DNA of 64,000 nt from NCBI RefSeq assembly GCF_007855645.1, contig NZ_CP042261.1:786501-850500 (forward strand), given 5' to 3'. The notes under the pieces are model-generated. The model worked only from the letters and a program-made list of their open reading frames with translations, was not told where the DNA came from and ran no database searches. This document shows positions 29,236 through 37,999 of this stretch, piece after piece; position 1 is the first letter of the stretch; the number at the start of each line of letters is the position of its first letter. Source of the DNA: Qingshengfaniella alkalisoli. GTDB taxonomy: Bacteria; Pseudomonadota; Alphaproteobacteria; Rhodobacterales; Rhodobacteraceae. The translations under genes were made by a program, and so were the position numbers.

Positions 29236-30060
29236 ATGCAGACCCTCGTCAAGTTCACTCTCGCCGCCGCGCTATTGGGCGCTTTGGCGGGCTGCGGTGG
29301 GCGAAAGGCCCCCCCGCCACCTGCGGCGTCTTTCACGACGGCACCCGCGCAACCGCAGGTGACATCCCTTAATACCGCGATCACATACCCGAAGTTCGGC
29401 GATAACGACCCCCATGAGTGGGGACATTTCGATCCGACGGATTATCCAATCCACGGGATCGACGTTTCGCGTTGGCAGACCGATATCGACTGGCGGGAAG
29501 CGCGCCGGAACGGTGTGTCCTTCGTGTTTATCAAGGCCACCGAAGGCGGTGACCACCTCGACCCGAGCTTCATCGACCATTGGGCGGGGGCGCGGGATGC
29601 AGGCATCCGGCACGGGGCATATCACTTTTACTACTTCTGCCGTTCGCCAGAAGAGCAGGCCGCGTGGTTCATCCGTAACGTGCCGCGCGACAACAATTCC
29701 ATGCCGCATGTCCTGGACATGGAATGGAACCACCACTCCAAGACATGTCGTTTGCGGCCCGACGGGGCGACCATTCGCAAGAATGCGGATACCTTCCTTG
29801 ATATCCTTCAACGCCATTACGGGCGTCGCCCGATCATCTATACGACCGTGGACTTCTATGCCGATACGGGCATCGGAAACATGCGGGGCGAACGGTTCTG
29901 GCTGCGGTCTGTCGCGGGGCATCCGAACGAGGTTTATGACGGCGCGCCCTGGACCTTCTGGCAATACACGGGAACAGGCGTCGTGCCGGGTATCAAGGGC
30001 GGCGTGGACATCAATGTCTTCGCGGGCGATGTGCTGGCCTGGAACTACTGGCTGAACTGA
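29236..30060 (+). CDS. GH25 family lysozyme-like lipoprotein
   Basis: 274 residues. The lipoprotein signal ends LAGC (about Cys19), followed by a Pro-rich linker and a glycosyl hydrolase family 25 (muramidase) barrel: IHGIDVSRWQTDIDW, VSFVFIKATEGGDHLDPSF, GAYHFYYFC, MPHVLDMEWN (catalytic Asp/Glu region) and PIIYTTVDFY. ATG 29236 has GGAGG 6 nt upstream. It probably trims or cleaves peptidoglycan from the inner face of a membrane. Sitting between acpP and fabF, it interrupts the fab order. Confidence 0.9.
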   Translation: MQTLVKFTLAAALLGALAGCGGRKAPPPPAASFTTAPAQPQVTSLNTAITYPKFGDNDPHEWGHFDPTDYPIHGIDVSRWQTDIDWREARRNGVSFVFIKATEGGDHLDPSFIDHWAGARDAGIRHGAYHFYYFCRSPEEQAAWFIRNVPRDNNSMPHVLDMEWNHHSKTCRLRPDGATIRKNADTFLDILQRHYGRRPIIYTTVDFYADTGIGNMRGERFWLRSVAGHPNEVYDGAPWTFWQYTGTGVVPGIKGGVDINVFAGDVLAWNYWLN

Positions 30061-30178
30061 TTTGAAGGCTGCGCGGAAAGCGGCAGGCATGAGGGCCAAG
30101 GTGGCGCTTGTGCTTGCCCGTATGCGGCCAAGCGGGTATCAGAGGCGAGCCAAAAGAGAATGATACCGGGGGCAGAGC

Positions 30179-31441
30179 ATGCGTCGCGTCGTAGTAACAG
30201 GTCTGGGGATGGTCACGCCGCTGGCGTCAGGTGTGGAAGAGACCTGGAGTCGTCTTCTGGCGGGCGAGTCGGGCGCGGGCACGATATCGCGCTTCGATGC
30301 CGGTCATTTGCAGACGACCTATGCTTGTGAAATTCCGCTGGGCGATGGGTCTGGCGGGACCTTCAATCCAGATGATTGGATGGAACCGAAAGAACGCCGC
30401 AAGGTTGATGATTTCATCCTGTATGGTCTGGCGGCGGCTGAGCAGGCCGTGAAAGACGCCGATTGGACGCCCGAGGATGAAGAGAGCCGCCTGCGCACCG
30501 GCGTCATGATCGGGTCCGGGATTGGCGGGCTGAGCAACATCGCGGACGCCTCAATCACCTTGAAGGAGCGCGGCCCGCGTCGGATTTCGCCCTTTTTCAT
30601 TCCCGGCGCGCTGATCAACCTCGTGTCCGGCCAGGTGTCGATCAAATACGGCTTCAAAGGCCCGAACCACGCGGTTGTTACGGCCTGTTCCACGGGAGCA
30701 CATGCGATTGGCGATGCGGCGCGCTTGATCCAGTGGGGCGATGCTGACGTCATGGTCGCGGGCGGCGCGGAAAGCCCGATCTGCGAACTGGGAATCGCGG
30801 GCTTCAATGCGTGCAAGGCACTGTCCACCAAGCGCGGCAATGATCCACAGGCGGCGAGCCGACCCTATGACAATGACCGCGACGGGTTTGTCATGGGCGA
30901 GGGTGCGGGTGTTGTTGTTCTGGAAGAATACGAACACGCCAAGGCGCGCGGCGCGAAGATTTACGCCGAAGTTCTGGGATATGGGCTGTCGGGTGACGCC
31001 TATCACATCACCGCGCCGAGCGAGGATGGTGAAGGCGGTGAACGTGCGATGCGTGCGGCGCTGGACCGTGCGGGCCTTGAGCCGTCAAAAGTGGATTATA
31101 TCAATGCGCATGGCACCTCGACCATGGCTGACACGATTGAGCTTGGTGCGGTCGAGCGCGTTCTGGGCGAGTCCGCACCCAAGGCCACGATGAGTTCGAC
31201 AAAATCGTCGATCGGTCACCTGCTCGGCGCTGCTGGCGCGGTTGAGGGCATATTCTGCGTGCTGGCGATCCGTGATCAGGTTGCGCCGCCGACGATCAAC
31301 CTGGACAATCCGGCGGTTGAGCCGAAGCTGGATCTGGCGCCAAATGCCAAGCGCGAGCGCGAGATCAATATTGCGCTGTCCAATTCCTTCGGGTTTGGCG
31401 GCACCAATGCGTCGCTTGTTCTGGGGCGGGTCACTGACTGA
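30179..31441 (+). CDS. fabF: 3-oxoacyl-ACP synthase II
   Basis: Condensing enzyme (KAS II). It has 420 residues, starting MRRVVVTGLGMVTPLASG. The Cys-His-His triad is visible in VTACSTGAHAIG, NAHGTSTMADT and SSIGHLLGAAG. The C-terminus is NSFGFGGTNASLVLGR. GGGGGCAGAGC lies before the ATG. Its stop overlaps the mltG start by one base, so the two are coupled. Confidence 0.97.
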   Translation: MRRVVVTGLGMVTPLASGVEETWSRLLAGESGAGTISRFDAGHLQTTYACEIPLGDGSGGTFNPDDWMEPKERRKVDDFILYGLAAAEQAVKDADWTPEDEESRLRTGVMIGSGIGGLSNIADASITLKERGPRRISPFFIPGALINLVSGQVSIKYGFKGPNHAVVTACSTGAHAIGDAARLIQWGDADVMVAGGAESPICELGIAGFNACKALSTKRGNDPQAASRPYDNDRDGFVMGEGAGVVVLEEYEHAKARGAKIYAEVLGYGLSGDAYHITAPSEDGEGGERAMRAALDRAGLEPSKVDYINAHGTSTMADTIELGAVERVLGESAPKATMSSTKSSIGHLLGAAGAVEGIFCVLAIRDQVAPPTINLDNPAVEPKLDLAPNAKREREINIALSNSFGFGGTNASLVLGRVTD

Positions 31442-32592
31442 TGTGGCGTGCAATTGCATCGAATGCGCTGTCGGTTCTGATCGTCGCGCTGATCGGGCTC
31501 GGCATCGTGATCGCGATGGGGCAGAACGCTTACAAGTCGCCCGGGCCGCTGGCCGAGGCGATTTGCGTGGGCGTTCCGCGCGGGTCCACCATGAAGGTGA
31601 TCTCCGACCGGCTGGATGAGCAGGGCGCCGTGACAAGCGGCGCGATCATGCGGATCGGCGCGGATTACACGGAGCGCTCGGCGGGGCTGAAGGCGGGGAA
31701 TTTCCTTGTGCCGGAAGGTGCGTCGATGGAAGAGATCGTCGATATCATCACCAGCACGGGCCAGAGCACCTGTGGCAGCGAGATCAACCTGCGCGTGGGT
31801 GTCGCCGAGACGATCATCCATGTGCGCGAATTCGATCCGGCGCGGTCTGAATATATCGACTATGCGAATTTCGCGGCGGGTGAGGAGCCTCCGGTCGAAT
31901 ATGAGCAGGTCGCGAATGACGGCTTTGCCCGGTTCCGTGTCACGCTGGTGCCCGGTGCTACCAGCTGGGCCGTTGCCGAAGGGCTGAAGAACGCACCGTT
32001 CCTGTCGGGAGAGGTGGAAGGTGTTCCGGCAGAGGGCAGCCTTGCGCCGGGTAGCTACGAGATCAGCCAGGGCACGGATCGTGCAAGCATCATCGATCAG
32101 ATGGAACAACGTCAGGCGACAGTACTCGCCGAGGCCTGGGGACAACGGATCGAGGACTTGCCGCTGGAGACACCGGAAGAGGTGTTGATCATGGCATCGA
32201 TCATCGAAAAGGAAACGGCCGTCGCCGACGAGCGTCGTCTTGTGGCCAGTGTCTTCGAGAACCGCCTGAAGCGTGGCATGCGGCTGCAGACGGACCCGAC
32301 CGTGATCTACGGTGTCACTGGTGGGCAGGGCGTGCTTGGCCGCGGGCTGCTTCGCAGCGAGCTTGACCAGGTCACGCCTTACAACACCTATCAGATTGAT
32401 GGGCTACCGCCGACTCCGATTGCGAATCCGGGGCGGGCCTCGATCGAGGCGGCGGTGAATCCGGAGCGGACGGAGTTCGTTTACTTCGTAGCGGACGGAA
32501 CCGGCGGGCATGCATTCGCCCAGACGCTGGATGAACACAACGCCAATGTCGCAAAGTGGCGCGCAATAGAGGCGGAACGGGCGGAACAGTGA
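31441..32592 (+). CDS. mltG: Endolytic murein transglycosylase
   Basis: 383 residues. One N-terminal TM (ASNALSVLIVALIGLGIVIA) is followed by a periplasmic YceG/MltG domain with the catalytic Glu in MASIIEKETAVADER and the conserved VFENRLKRGMRLQTDPTVIYG. The C-terminus contains TPIANPGRASIEAAVNP and YFVADGTGGHAFA. It cuts nascent glycan strands and so sets their length. It is coupled to fabF, the usual alphaproteobacterial order, and is directly upstream of the GTA cluster. Confidence 0.95.
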   Translation: MWRAIASNALSVLIVALIGLGIVIAMGQNAYKSPGPLAEAICVGVPRGSTMKVISDRLDEQGAVTSGAIMRIGADYTERSAGLKAGNFLVPEGASMEEIVDIITSTGQSTCGSEINLRVGVAETIIHVREFDPARSEYIDYANFAAGEEPPVEYEQVANDGFARFRVTLVPGATSWAVAEGLKNAPFLSGEVEGVPAEGSLAPGSYEISQGTDRASIIDQMEQRQATVLAEAWGQRIEDLPLETPEEVLIMASIIEKETAVADERRLVASVFENRLKRGMRLQTDPTVIYGVTGGQGVLGRGLLRSELDQVTPYNTYQIDGLPPTPIANPGRASIEAAVNPERTEFVYFVADGTGGHAFAQTLDEHNANVAKWRAIEAERAEQ

Positions 32593-32631
32593 TTCCTTCG
32601 CCGTGATTCCCGGTCCTGACCGTATGAGAAT

Positions 32632-32668
32632 CCCGTGTGGCGCGTTAGTGCCGCGCGGGTTTTCTGTT
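32632..32668 (+). terminator. mltG terminator
   Basis: A 10-bp stem, CCCGTGTGGC (32632-32641) with GCCGCGCGGG (32650-32659), containing two G-U pairs, followed by TTTTCTGTTT. It separates fabF-mltG transcription from the GTA leader. Confidence 0.72.
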
Positions 32669-32820
32669 TCCGGGGGCAGGTCCGGTGCGGTCGGGTATTA
32701 ACGGTTTTATCGGACCGGGAACGGCACCAAATAACAGATTCCGACATATGGGGTGTCCGGTGTTGCGTCAAAAAGTTAATTGATCGCACGGGGTTACGAG
32801 ATGTGGATTGCGTAAATCGC
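32664..32820 (+). other. GTA leader, upstream part without gene
   Basis: The 358-bp gap 32593-32950 between mltG and g1 holds no convincing gene. The frame 32635-32931 has no ribosome site or family resemblance. This upstream part is AT-richer than its surroundings and contains a GGTCCG/CGGACC inverted repeat (32679-32684 and 32711-32716) and a TTAATTGATC stretch. It is where the activator (GafA) and IHF would be expected to bind, by analogy with the R. capsulatus and Caulobacter GTA promoters. Confidence 0.45.
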
Positions 32821-32849
32821 TTGACTTTGCGAACGGTCGAATGTATCAC
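32821..32849 (+). promoter_or_regulatory. Candidate GTA cluster promoter
   Basis: TTGACT (32821-32826), a 17-bp spacer and TATCAC (32844-32849) make a near-consensus sigma-70-type promoter about 100 bp before g1. The -10 is weaker than the -35, as in activator-dependent promoters. No experimental start is known. Confidence 0.5.
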
Positions 32850-32877
32850 TTTTGACAAGCTGGAAGAAGTGGGTAAG

Positions 32878-32906
32878 GCGCCGAGGGACACCTCAGGCGC
32901 ATTTTT
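32878..32906 (+). terminator. Terminator/attenuator-like hairpin before g1
   Basis: GCGCCGAGG (32878-32886), loop GACA, CCTC-A-GGCGC (32891-32900) with one bulged A, then ATTTTTC. The structure lies about 30 nt downstream of the candidate promoter -10 and 45 bp before the g1 start, so a transcript from that promoter must read through it to express the cluster. Confidence 0.65.
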
Positions 32907-32950
32907 CATGCCTCTCGAACGGACCCCCTAAACAGGCAGGGTTCATATCC

Positions 32951-33292
32951 ATGACATTGATCTACCCCGAGGCGGGTGACGGATCTTCCGACAAGTTGTT
33001 GTCGGAGGCACACGGGCATTTTGCGGATGCCGCCAACGCGCTGAGCGTGTTCATCGCAGCGCTGAAGGCGGGCGATACGACGCAGGCCCCGGAAGCGATG
33101 AAGCTCGTGAAAGAGCTGAAGGCCGCGCTGGTCCCGGCATTGATGGAAAGGGAACGTCTTGAAAAAACCATTCGGGAAGATGCCGGTGTCGTCAATGGCT
33201 ATGCCATCGACTTCGACGCGGCCAGACATGAGATCGGGCGGCGTCTTGCTTGCCTGCGAGCCGCCAGAGGTGCGGGAGGCGTTTCTGAATGA
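32951..33292 (+). CDS. GTA g1: terminase small subunit (TerS-like)
   Basis: 113 residues, predicted helical (HFADAANALSVFIAALKAGD, EAMKLVKELKAALVPALMER). Its position as the first gene and its size match RcGTA g1, shown for R. capsulatus to be a TerS that no longer recognises a specific pac site. It should hand random host DNA to TerL. ATG 32951 was chosen over upstream codons because the frame from 32852 passes through the leader hairpin. It overlaps g2. Confidence 0.82.
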   Translation: MTLIYPEAGDGSSDKLLSEAHGHFADAANALSVFIAALKAGDTTQAPEAMKLVKELKAALVPALMERERLEKTIREDAGVVNGYAIDFDAARHEIGRRLACLRAARGAGGVSE

Positions 33293-34571
33293 TTTGTCGG
33301 ACGGGGCGCTTCTGGCGCTGCCCTATCTGTTCGAATTCTGGGCACTGGATCATCAGTTGCCGCCGGAAGGAGACTGGCGGACATGGGTGATCATGGGCGG
33401 GCGCGGCGCGGGCAAGACCCGCGCTGGGGCCGAATGGGTGCGGGCGGAAGTCGAGGGATCGAGGCCACTCGATCCCGGCCGCTCGCGCCGCGTGGCGCTG
33501 GTCGGTGAAACACTTGATCAGGTTCGCGAGGTCATGATCATGGGCGATAGCGGTATCATGGCATGTTCGCCGCCGGATCGTCGTCCGAAATGGGAAGCCA
33601 CACGGCGCAGGCTGGTCTGGCCGAACGGGGCCGTGGCGCAGGTTTTTTCGGCGCATGAGCCGGAAAGCCTTCGCGGTCCTCAGTTTGATGCAGCCTGGGT
33701 TGATGAACTGGCCAAGTGGAAGAAGGCCGAAGATGCGTGGGACATGCTGCAATTCGGTTTGCGTCTGGGGGAAACTCCCCGGCAGGTCGTTACCACGACG
33801 CCACGTAATGTCGGGGTGCTGAAGCGTATCCTGTACAATCCGTCGACGGTCGTGACAACGGCACCGACGGAGGCCAACAGCGCCTATCTGGCCAACAGTT
33901 TCCTGCAGGAGGTGCGAGCGCGTTATGCAGGCACCCGGCTGGGACGGCAGGAACTGGACGGCGTGCTGCTGGAAGATGCAGAGGGCGCGATGTGGACGTT
34001 GGGCATGCTGGAAGGGTGCCGAATCGAGACCGCGCCGGAGTTTGATCGCGTCGTGGTTGCTGTCGATCCACCGGTGACGGGGCATGACGGATCGGACGCC
34101 TGTGGGATCGTCGTGGCAGGCGTGCGGATGCAGGGCGATCCGCAGGGGTGGCAGGCGGTCGTTTTGGAAGATGCTTCACTGCGTGGGGCCAGTCCGCGTG
34201 GATGGGCGGAAGCGGCTTTGGCAGCGATGGCACGGCACGGGGCTGACCGACTTGTGGCAGAAGTCAATCAGGGCGGTGAATTGGTCGAAAGCGTGGTCCG
34301 GCAGGTTGATCCGTTGGTCCCGTACCGGGCAGTTAGGGCCAGCCGTGGCAAGGCGGCGCGCGCCGAGCCAGTGGCGGCGCTTTACGAGCAGGGCCGGGTG
34401 AACCATCTGCCCGGGCTGGACACGCTGGAAGACGAAATGTGTCTGATGACGCAGCAAGGATACCAGGGCAAAGGCAGCCCGGATCGCGTTGATGCGCTTG
34501 TCTGGGCGCTGCACGAGTTGATGATCGAGCCTGCGGCGCGGTTCAAGCGGCCACGCATCCGTTCATTATAA
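33228..34571 (+). CDS. GTA g2: terminase large subunit (TerL)
   Basis: Packaging ATPase and headful nuclease, 447 residues. Walker A is GGRGAGKT (57-64), Walker B is the AAWVDELAKW region, and the RuvC-like nuclease begins at VVVAVDPPVTGHDGSDACG, with a late acidic SPDRVDALVWAL. The start is uncertain: ATG 33228 (65-bp overlap with g1) is used, but ATG 33195 or TTG 33159 are possible and none has a strong ribosome site, which suggests coupling to g1. Confidence 0.93.
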   Translation: MRSGGVLLACEPPEVREAFLNDLSDGALLALPYLFEFWALDHQLPPEGDWRTWVIMGGRGAGKTRAGAEWVRAEVEGSRPLDPGRSRRVALVGETLDQVREVMIMGDSGIMACSPPDRRPKWEATRRRLVWPNGAVAQVFSAHEPESLRGPQFDAAWVDELAKWKKAEDAWDMLQFGLRLGETPRQVVTTTPRNVGVLKRILYNPSTVVTTAPTEANSAYLANSFLQEVRARYAGTRLGRQELDGVLLEDAEGAMWTLGMLEGCRIETAPEFDRVVVAVDPPVTGHDGSDACGIVVAGVRMQGDPQGWQAVVLEDASLRGASPRGWAEAALAAMARHGADRLVAEVNQGGELVESVVRQVDPLVPYRAVRASRGKAARAEPVAALYEQGRVNHLPGLDTLEDEMCLMTQQGYQGKGSPDRVDALVWALHELMIEPAARFKRPRIRSL

Positions 34572-34613
34572 CATTCTAGCATGGCAGTAGAGTCGTCGGC
34601 TCCTGCCTGACCA

Positions 34614-34658
34614 CCGGTCCCCTCCGCGGGCGTTTCCTCGACGTGTCGAGGGGGCCGG
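34614..34658 (+). repeat. Overlapping inverted repeats in the g2-g3 gap
   Basis: In the 153-bp gap 34572-34724, CCGGTCCCCTC (34614-34624) can pair over 11 bp with GAGGGGGCCGG (34648-34658). Alternatively, CCTCGAC (34636-34642) pairs with GTCGAGG (34645-34651). The two helices share bases, so they exclude each other. A further CCGCG-TTCG-CGCGG hairpin lies at 34694-34707, just before the portal ribosome site. No gene fits in the gap. Confidence 0.65.
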
Positions 34659-34724
34659 ATCGTATCATGCATTGAAAGGCCGTTCTGGCCGGACCGCGTT
34701 CGCGCGGCAAGGAAGGAGTTTGCC

Positions 34725-35918
34725 ATGGTTCTGGACCTGTTTCGCAAGGCTGAAAAGGACGCGGCCCCGCCGGAACGAAAGGCTTCCGCCGCCGGAGCAG
34801 TGTTCGCGTGGAGCGGAGCGGGGCGTGCGGCATGGAGCCCGCGCGATACGGCGTCGCTGACACGCAATGGGTTCGCCGGAAACCCGGTGGGGTTCCGGGC
34901 CGTCAAACTGATTGCTGAGGCGTCTGCGGCGATTCCGTTGGTGATGTCCGAGGGTGGTCAGCGGTTTGATACGCATCCGGTCGCTGGTCTGATGGCGCGA
35001 CCCAACCCGTTGCAGGGCCGGGCCGAACTGCTTGAGGCGCTTTACGGTCAATTGTTACTGTCCGGTGATGGCTATCTTGAAGCGGTCGGTGGCGGGCTGG
35101 GCGAGGCACCGTTGGAACTGCATGTCCTGCGGTCGGATCGTATGACGTTGATCCCCGGTCAGGATGGCTGGCCGGTGGCATATGACTATGCGGTGAGCGG
35201 GCGGAAACATCGGTTTACGGTCGGCGTGGATGCGTCGCCGGTGTGTCATATCAAGAGCTTCCACCCGCAGGATGATCATTATGGCCTATCGCCCATGCAG
35301 GCGGCGGCCACCGCGATTGATGTGCATAATTCGGCATCTCGCTGGTCGAAGTCGTTGCTCGACAATGCGGCGCGACCATCGGGTGCGATTGTCTATCGCA
35401 GCGCTGATGGGCAGGGCACGATGTCGGCGGATCAGTATGACCGGTTGATCGACGAGATGGCGAGCCATCATCAGGGGGCCGCGAACGCAGGGCGTCCGAT
35501 GTTGTTGGAAGGCGGTCTGGACTGGAAGCCGATGGGGTTCAGCCCGTCGGATATGGAGTTTCAGAAGACGAAGGAAGCGGCGGCGCGCGAGATCGCGCTG
35601 GCCTTCGGTGTGCCGCCGATGCTTCTGGGTATTCCCGGTGATGCGACCTATGCCAACTACCAAGAAGCGAACCGTGCTTTTTACCGCCTGACGGTGTTGC
35701 CGCTGACGCAGCGCGTATCGGCGGCCATCGGGGCGTGGCTTGGGCGGTTTGTCGACGCCGATATCGTGCTGACGCCCGATCTGGATCAGATCCCCGCGCT
35801 TTCGGTGGAGCGCGAGGCGCGGTGGCGGCGCATCGGCGAGGCGGATTTTCTGAGCAAGGACGAGAAGCGTGCGCTGCTGGGCCTGCCGCCTTTGGCGCGG
35901 GAGGTCGGTGATGACTGA
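34725..35918 (+). CDS. GTA g3: portal protein
   Basis: HK97-type portal, 397 residues. Motifs are FAGNPVGFRAVKLIAEASAAIP, HPVAGLMARPNPLQGRAELLEAL, LSPMQAAATAIDVHNSASRW and FGVPPMLLGIPGDATYANYQ (a very typical portal box). It forms the dodecameric gate for DNA entry and exit. AAGGAAGGAG precedes ATG 34725. Its last 8 bp overlap g3.5. Confidence 0.95.
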   Translation: MVLDLFRKAEKDAAPPERKASAAGAVFAWSGAGRAAWSPRDTASLTRNGFAGNPVGFRAVKLIAEASAAIPLVMSEGGQRFDTHPVAGLMARPNPLQGRAELLEALYGQLLLSGDGYLEAVGGGLGEAPLELHVLRSDRMTLIPGQDGWPVAYDYAVSGRKHRFTVGVDASPVCHIKSFHPQDDHYGLSPMQAAATAIDVHNSASRWSKSLLDNAARPSGAIVYRSADGQGTMSADQYDRLIDEMASHHQGAANAGRPMLLEGGLDWKPMGFSPSDMEFQKTKEAAAREIALAFGVPPMLLGIPGDATYANYQEANRAFYRLTVLPLTQRVSAAIGAWLGRFVDADIVLTPDLDQIPALSVEREARWRRIGEADFLSKDEKRALLGLPPLAREVGDD

Positions 35919-36171
35919 CATGCGCAGGCCGGTCGGCGGGTCGCGGTTTCTGTATGAGCCGTTCGATTACGGGTCGGCCAAGGTGATCGAGGCCAATGAG
36001 CGCGTCGTGAACCTTCAATTCGAGGGGATCGACGCGCGGCTCAACCGGATCGAGGCGGTCATGGAGCGGCTGGAAAAGCGGCTTTGGCTGACGGTTTACG
36101 GCGTTGTCGGAACGATCCTGACGCAGGCGCTGAATTCGATTTTGACAATCACACCGAATGGAGGGCCATGA
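35911..36171 (+). CDS. GTA g3.5: small membrane-spanning GTA protein
   Basis: 86 residues: a soluble N-terminus (GGSRFLYEPFDYGSAKVIEA), a coiled-coil-like segment (LNRIEAVMERLEKRLW) and one hydrophobic stretch (LTVYGVVGTILTQALNSIL). It is equivalent by place and character to the small GTA protein between portal and protease in Rhodobacterales. ATG 35911 overlaps the portal stop. Its role in head formation is inferred from position. Confidence 0.78.
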   Translation: MTDMRRPVGGSRFLYEPFDYGSAKVIEANERVVNLQFEGIDARLNRIEAVMERLEKRLWLTVYGVVGTILTQALNSILTITPNGGP

Positions 36172-36174
36172 GAT

Positions 36175-36738
36175 ATGGATGCGATGACCGCGAGCGGTCT
36201 TGAAAGCAAGTTCTGCCGGTTTGACGAGGCAAACCTTGTCACCGATGGCACGGATATCGAGGGCTATGCCTCGGTGTTCGGGCGGGTGGATCAGGGCGGC
36301 GATATCGTTGCCAAAGGGGCGTATGCGGCGTCGCTGAAGCGAATGGCGCAATCAGGCCGGCGAGTGAAGATGCTGTGGCAGCATGATCCGTCGCAGCCCA
36401 TCGGGGTCTGGGACGAGATCCGCGAGGACGCGCGGGGGCTTTATGTCAAGGGGCGGCTTCTGGGCGATGTGGCGCGGGCGCGTGAAGCGGCGTGTCTGAT
36501 CGAGGCGGGGGCGATCGACGGGCTGTCGATCGGCTACCGCACATTGCGGGCCGGTAAGGACGACAAGGGCCGCCGCGTGCTGGCCGAAGTCGATTTGTGG
36601 GAGGTGTCGCTTGTGACCTTTCCGATGCTGCCCGATGCCAAGGTGCAGGCGAAATCCGAACCAGCGGCAGAGTCGCTGTTTCTGGAACTGGCGCAGGTCG
36701 TGAAGGACGCGCGCAAGCGACTGGCCGATCCGGCCTGA
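36175..36738 (+). CDS. GTA g4: prohead protease
   Basis: 187 residues, HK97 prohead protease family (S78). Its pattern is IEGYASVFGRVDQGGDIV, the His-bearing LWQHDPSQPIGVWDEI and the Ser-bearing AIDGLSIGYR. It cleaves the N-terminal delta/scaffold region of the capsid protein during maturation. The C-terminal ~30 residues (AESLFLELAQVVKDARKRL) are helical. It starts 3 bp after g3.5 and 24 bp before g5. Confidence 0.92.
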   Translation: MDAMTASGLESKFCRFDEANLVTDGTDIEGYASVFGRVDQGGDIVAKGAYAASLKRMAQSGRRVKMLWQHDPSQPIGVWDEIREDARGLYVKGRLLGDVARAREAACLIEAGAIDGLSIGYRTLRAGKDDKGRRVLAEVDLWEVSLVTFPMLPDAKVQAKSEPAAESLFLELAQVVKDARKRLADPA

Positions 36739-36762
36739 TCTTCAATCTTCAAGGAGAAAGAC

Positions 36763-37962
36763 ATGACGATACCCGAGAGCAAGGCTCGGGCCGGTGAGGC
36801 TTTGCCTGGTGGTCCGGCAAGCACGGGCGTGGTGGAGGTCAAATCCGCCCTGACCGGGCTGATGGACGACCTTGGCGCGTTCCAGACGCAGATCAAAGAG
36901 CAACTCAAAGCACAGGAAGAGAAACTGACCATGCTGAACCGTAAATCCGCGCTGGCCGCGCGTCCCGCCCTGTCGACGACTGCCGATATCGACGCACCGC
37001 ACCAGAAAGCGTTCGAGGGTTATCTGCGCACGGGCGACGAAGGTGCGTTGCGTGGGCTGACTTTTGAGGCCAAGGGGCTGACCGTCAATTCCGATGGTGG
37101 ATATCTGGTTGATCCGCAGACCTCGGAAACGATCAAGGGCGTACTGTATGCGGGCGCATCGATCCGTACGATCGCAAGCGTCGTGAACGTCGAAGCGACG
37201 TCCTACGACGTTCTGGTCGACCACACCGAGATGGAACATAACTGGGCGTCCGAAGCGGCTGCGGTCAATGAAACCGCCGCGCCGCAGATCGATCGTATCA
37301 GCATTCCTCTACATGAGTTGAGCGCGCTACCCAAGGCAAGCCAGCGCCTGCTGGATGACAGCGCGTTCGATATCGAAAACTGGTTGGCCAATCGGATTGC
37401 TACGAAATTCGCACGTGCTGAAGGGTCGGCCTTCGTTAAGGGAGATGGTGTGGACAAGCCCACAGGCTTCCTGACACATCCGCAGGTTGAAGAGGATGCG
37501 TGGGCCTGGGGGTCGCTCGGCTACATCAAGACCGGTGGTGCCGGTGATTTTGCCGATAATGCGCCGGCGGACGCGGTGATCGAGCTGGTCTATGCATTGG
37601 GCGCTGAATACCGGGCAAATGCCACCTTCGTGATGAATTCCAAGACCGCCGGTGCGGTGCGCAAAATGAAAGACAGCGACGGTCGCTTCCTGTGGTCGGA
37701 CGGTCTGGCCTCGGCGGAACCCGCGCGACTGATGGGGTATCCGGTGGTTATTGCGGAAGACATGCCGGATATCGCGGATGGTGCAGCGGCTATTGCCTTT
37801 GGTGATTTCGCTGCGGGTTACACCATTGCCGAGCGTCCGGATCTGCGGGTCCTGCGTGATCCGTTCTCGGCCAAACCGCATGTCCTGTTTTACGCGACCA
37901 AGCGCGTCGGTGGCGATGTGAGCGACTTCGCGGCGATCAAACTGCTGCGTTTCGAGGGCTGA
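36763..37962 (+). CDS. GTA g5: major capsid protein
   Basis: 399 residues of the HK97 fold. Residues ~1-90 form a helical delta/scaffold region (GLMDDLGAFQTQIKEQLKAQ) expected to be removed by g4. The fold itself begins around EGYLRTGDEG and shows NSDGGYLVDPQTSETI, LLDDSAFDIENWLANRIA, NATFVMNSKTAGAVRKMKD and FGDFAAGYTIAERPDLRVLRD. CAAGGAGAAAG is a strong ribosome site. Confidence 0.96.
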   Translation: MTIPESKARAGEALPGGPASTGVVEVKSALTGLMDDLGAFQTQIKEQLKAQEEKLTMLNRKSALAARPALSTTADIDAPHQKAFEGYLRTGDEGALRGLTFEAKGLTVNSDGGYLVDPQTSETIKGVLYAGASIRTIASVVNVEATSYDVLVDHTEMEHNWASEAAAVNETAAPQIDRISIPLHELSALPKASQRLLDDSAFDIENWLANRIATKFARAEGSAFVKGDGVDKPTGFLTHPQVEEDAWAWGSLGYIKTGGAGDFADNAPADAVIELVYALGAEYRANATFVMNSKTAGAVRKMKDSDGRFLWSDGLASAEPARLMGYPVVIAEDMPDIADGAAAIAFGDFAAGYTIAERPDLRVLRDPFSAKPHVLFYATKRVGGDVSDFAAIKLLRFEG

Positions 37963-37999
37963 TCGCCTGACCGGACGGGTCACCCTGTGGGTGATCCCA

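Noticed and set aside
29236-30060. GH25 lysozyme as the GTA lysis enzyme
   Set aside because: It is a lipoprotein embedded in the fab operon with no holin nearby, and RcGTA uses an unlinked holin/endolysin pair. The proximity to the GTA cluster is not evidence.
32635-32931. A 98-codon frame in the GTA leader
   Set aside because: No ribosome site, no recognisable domain, and it runs through both the promoter candidate and the hairpin, so the region reads better as a regulatory leader.
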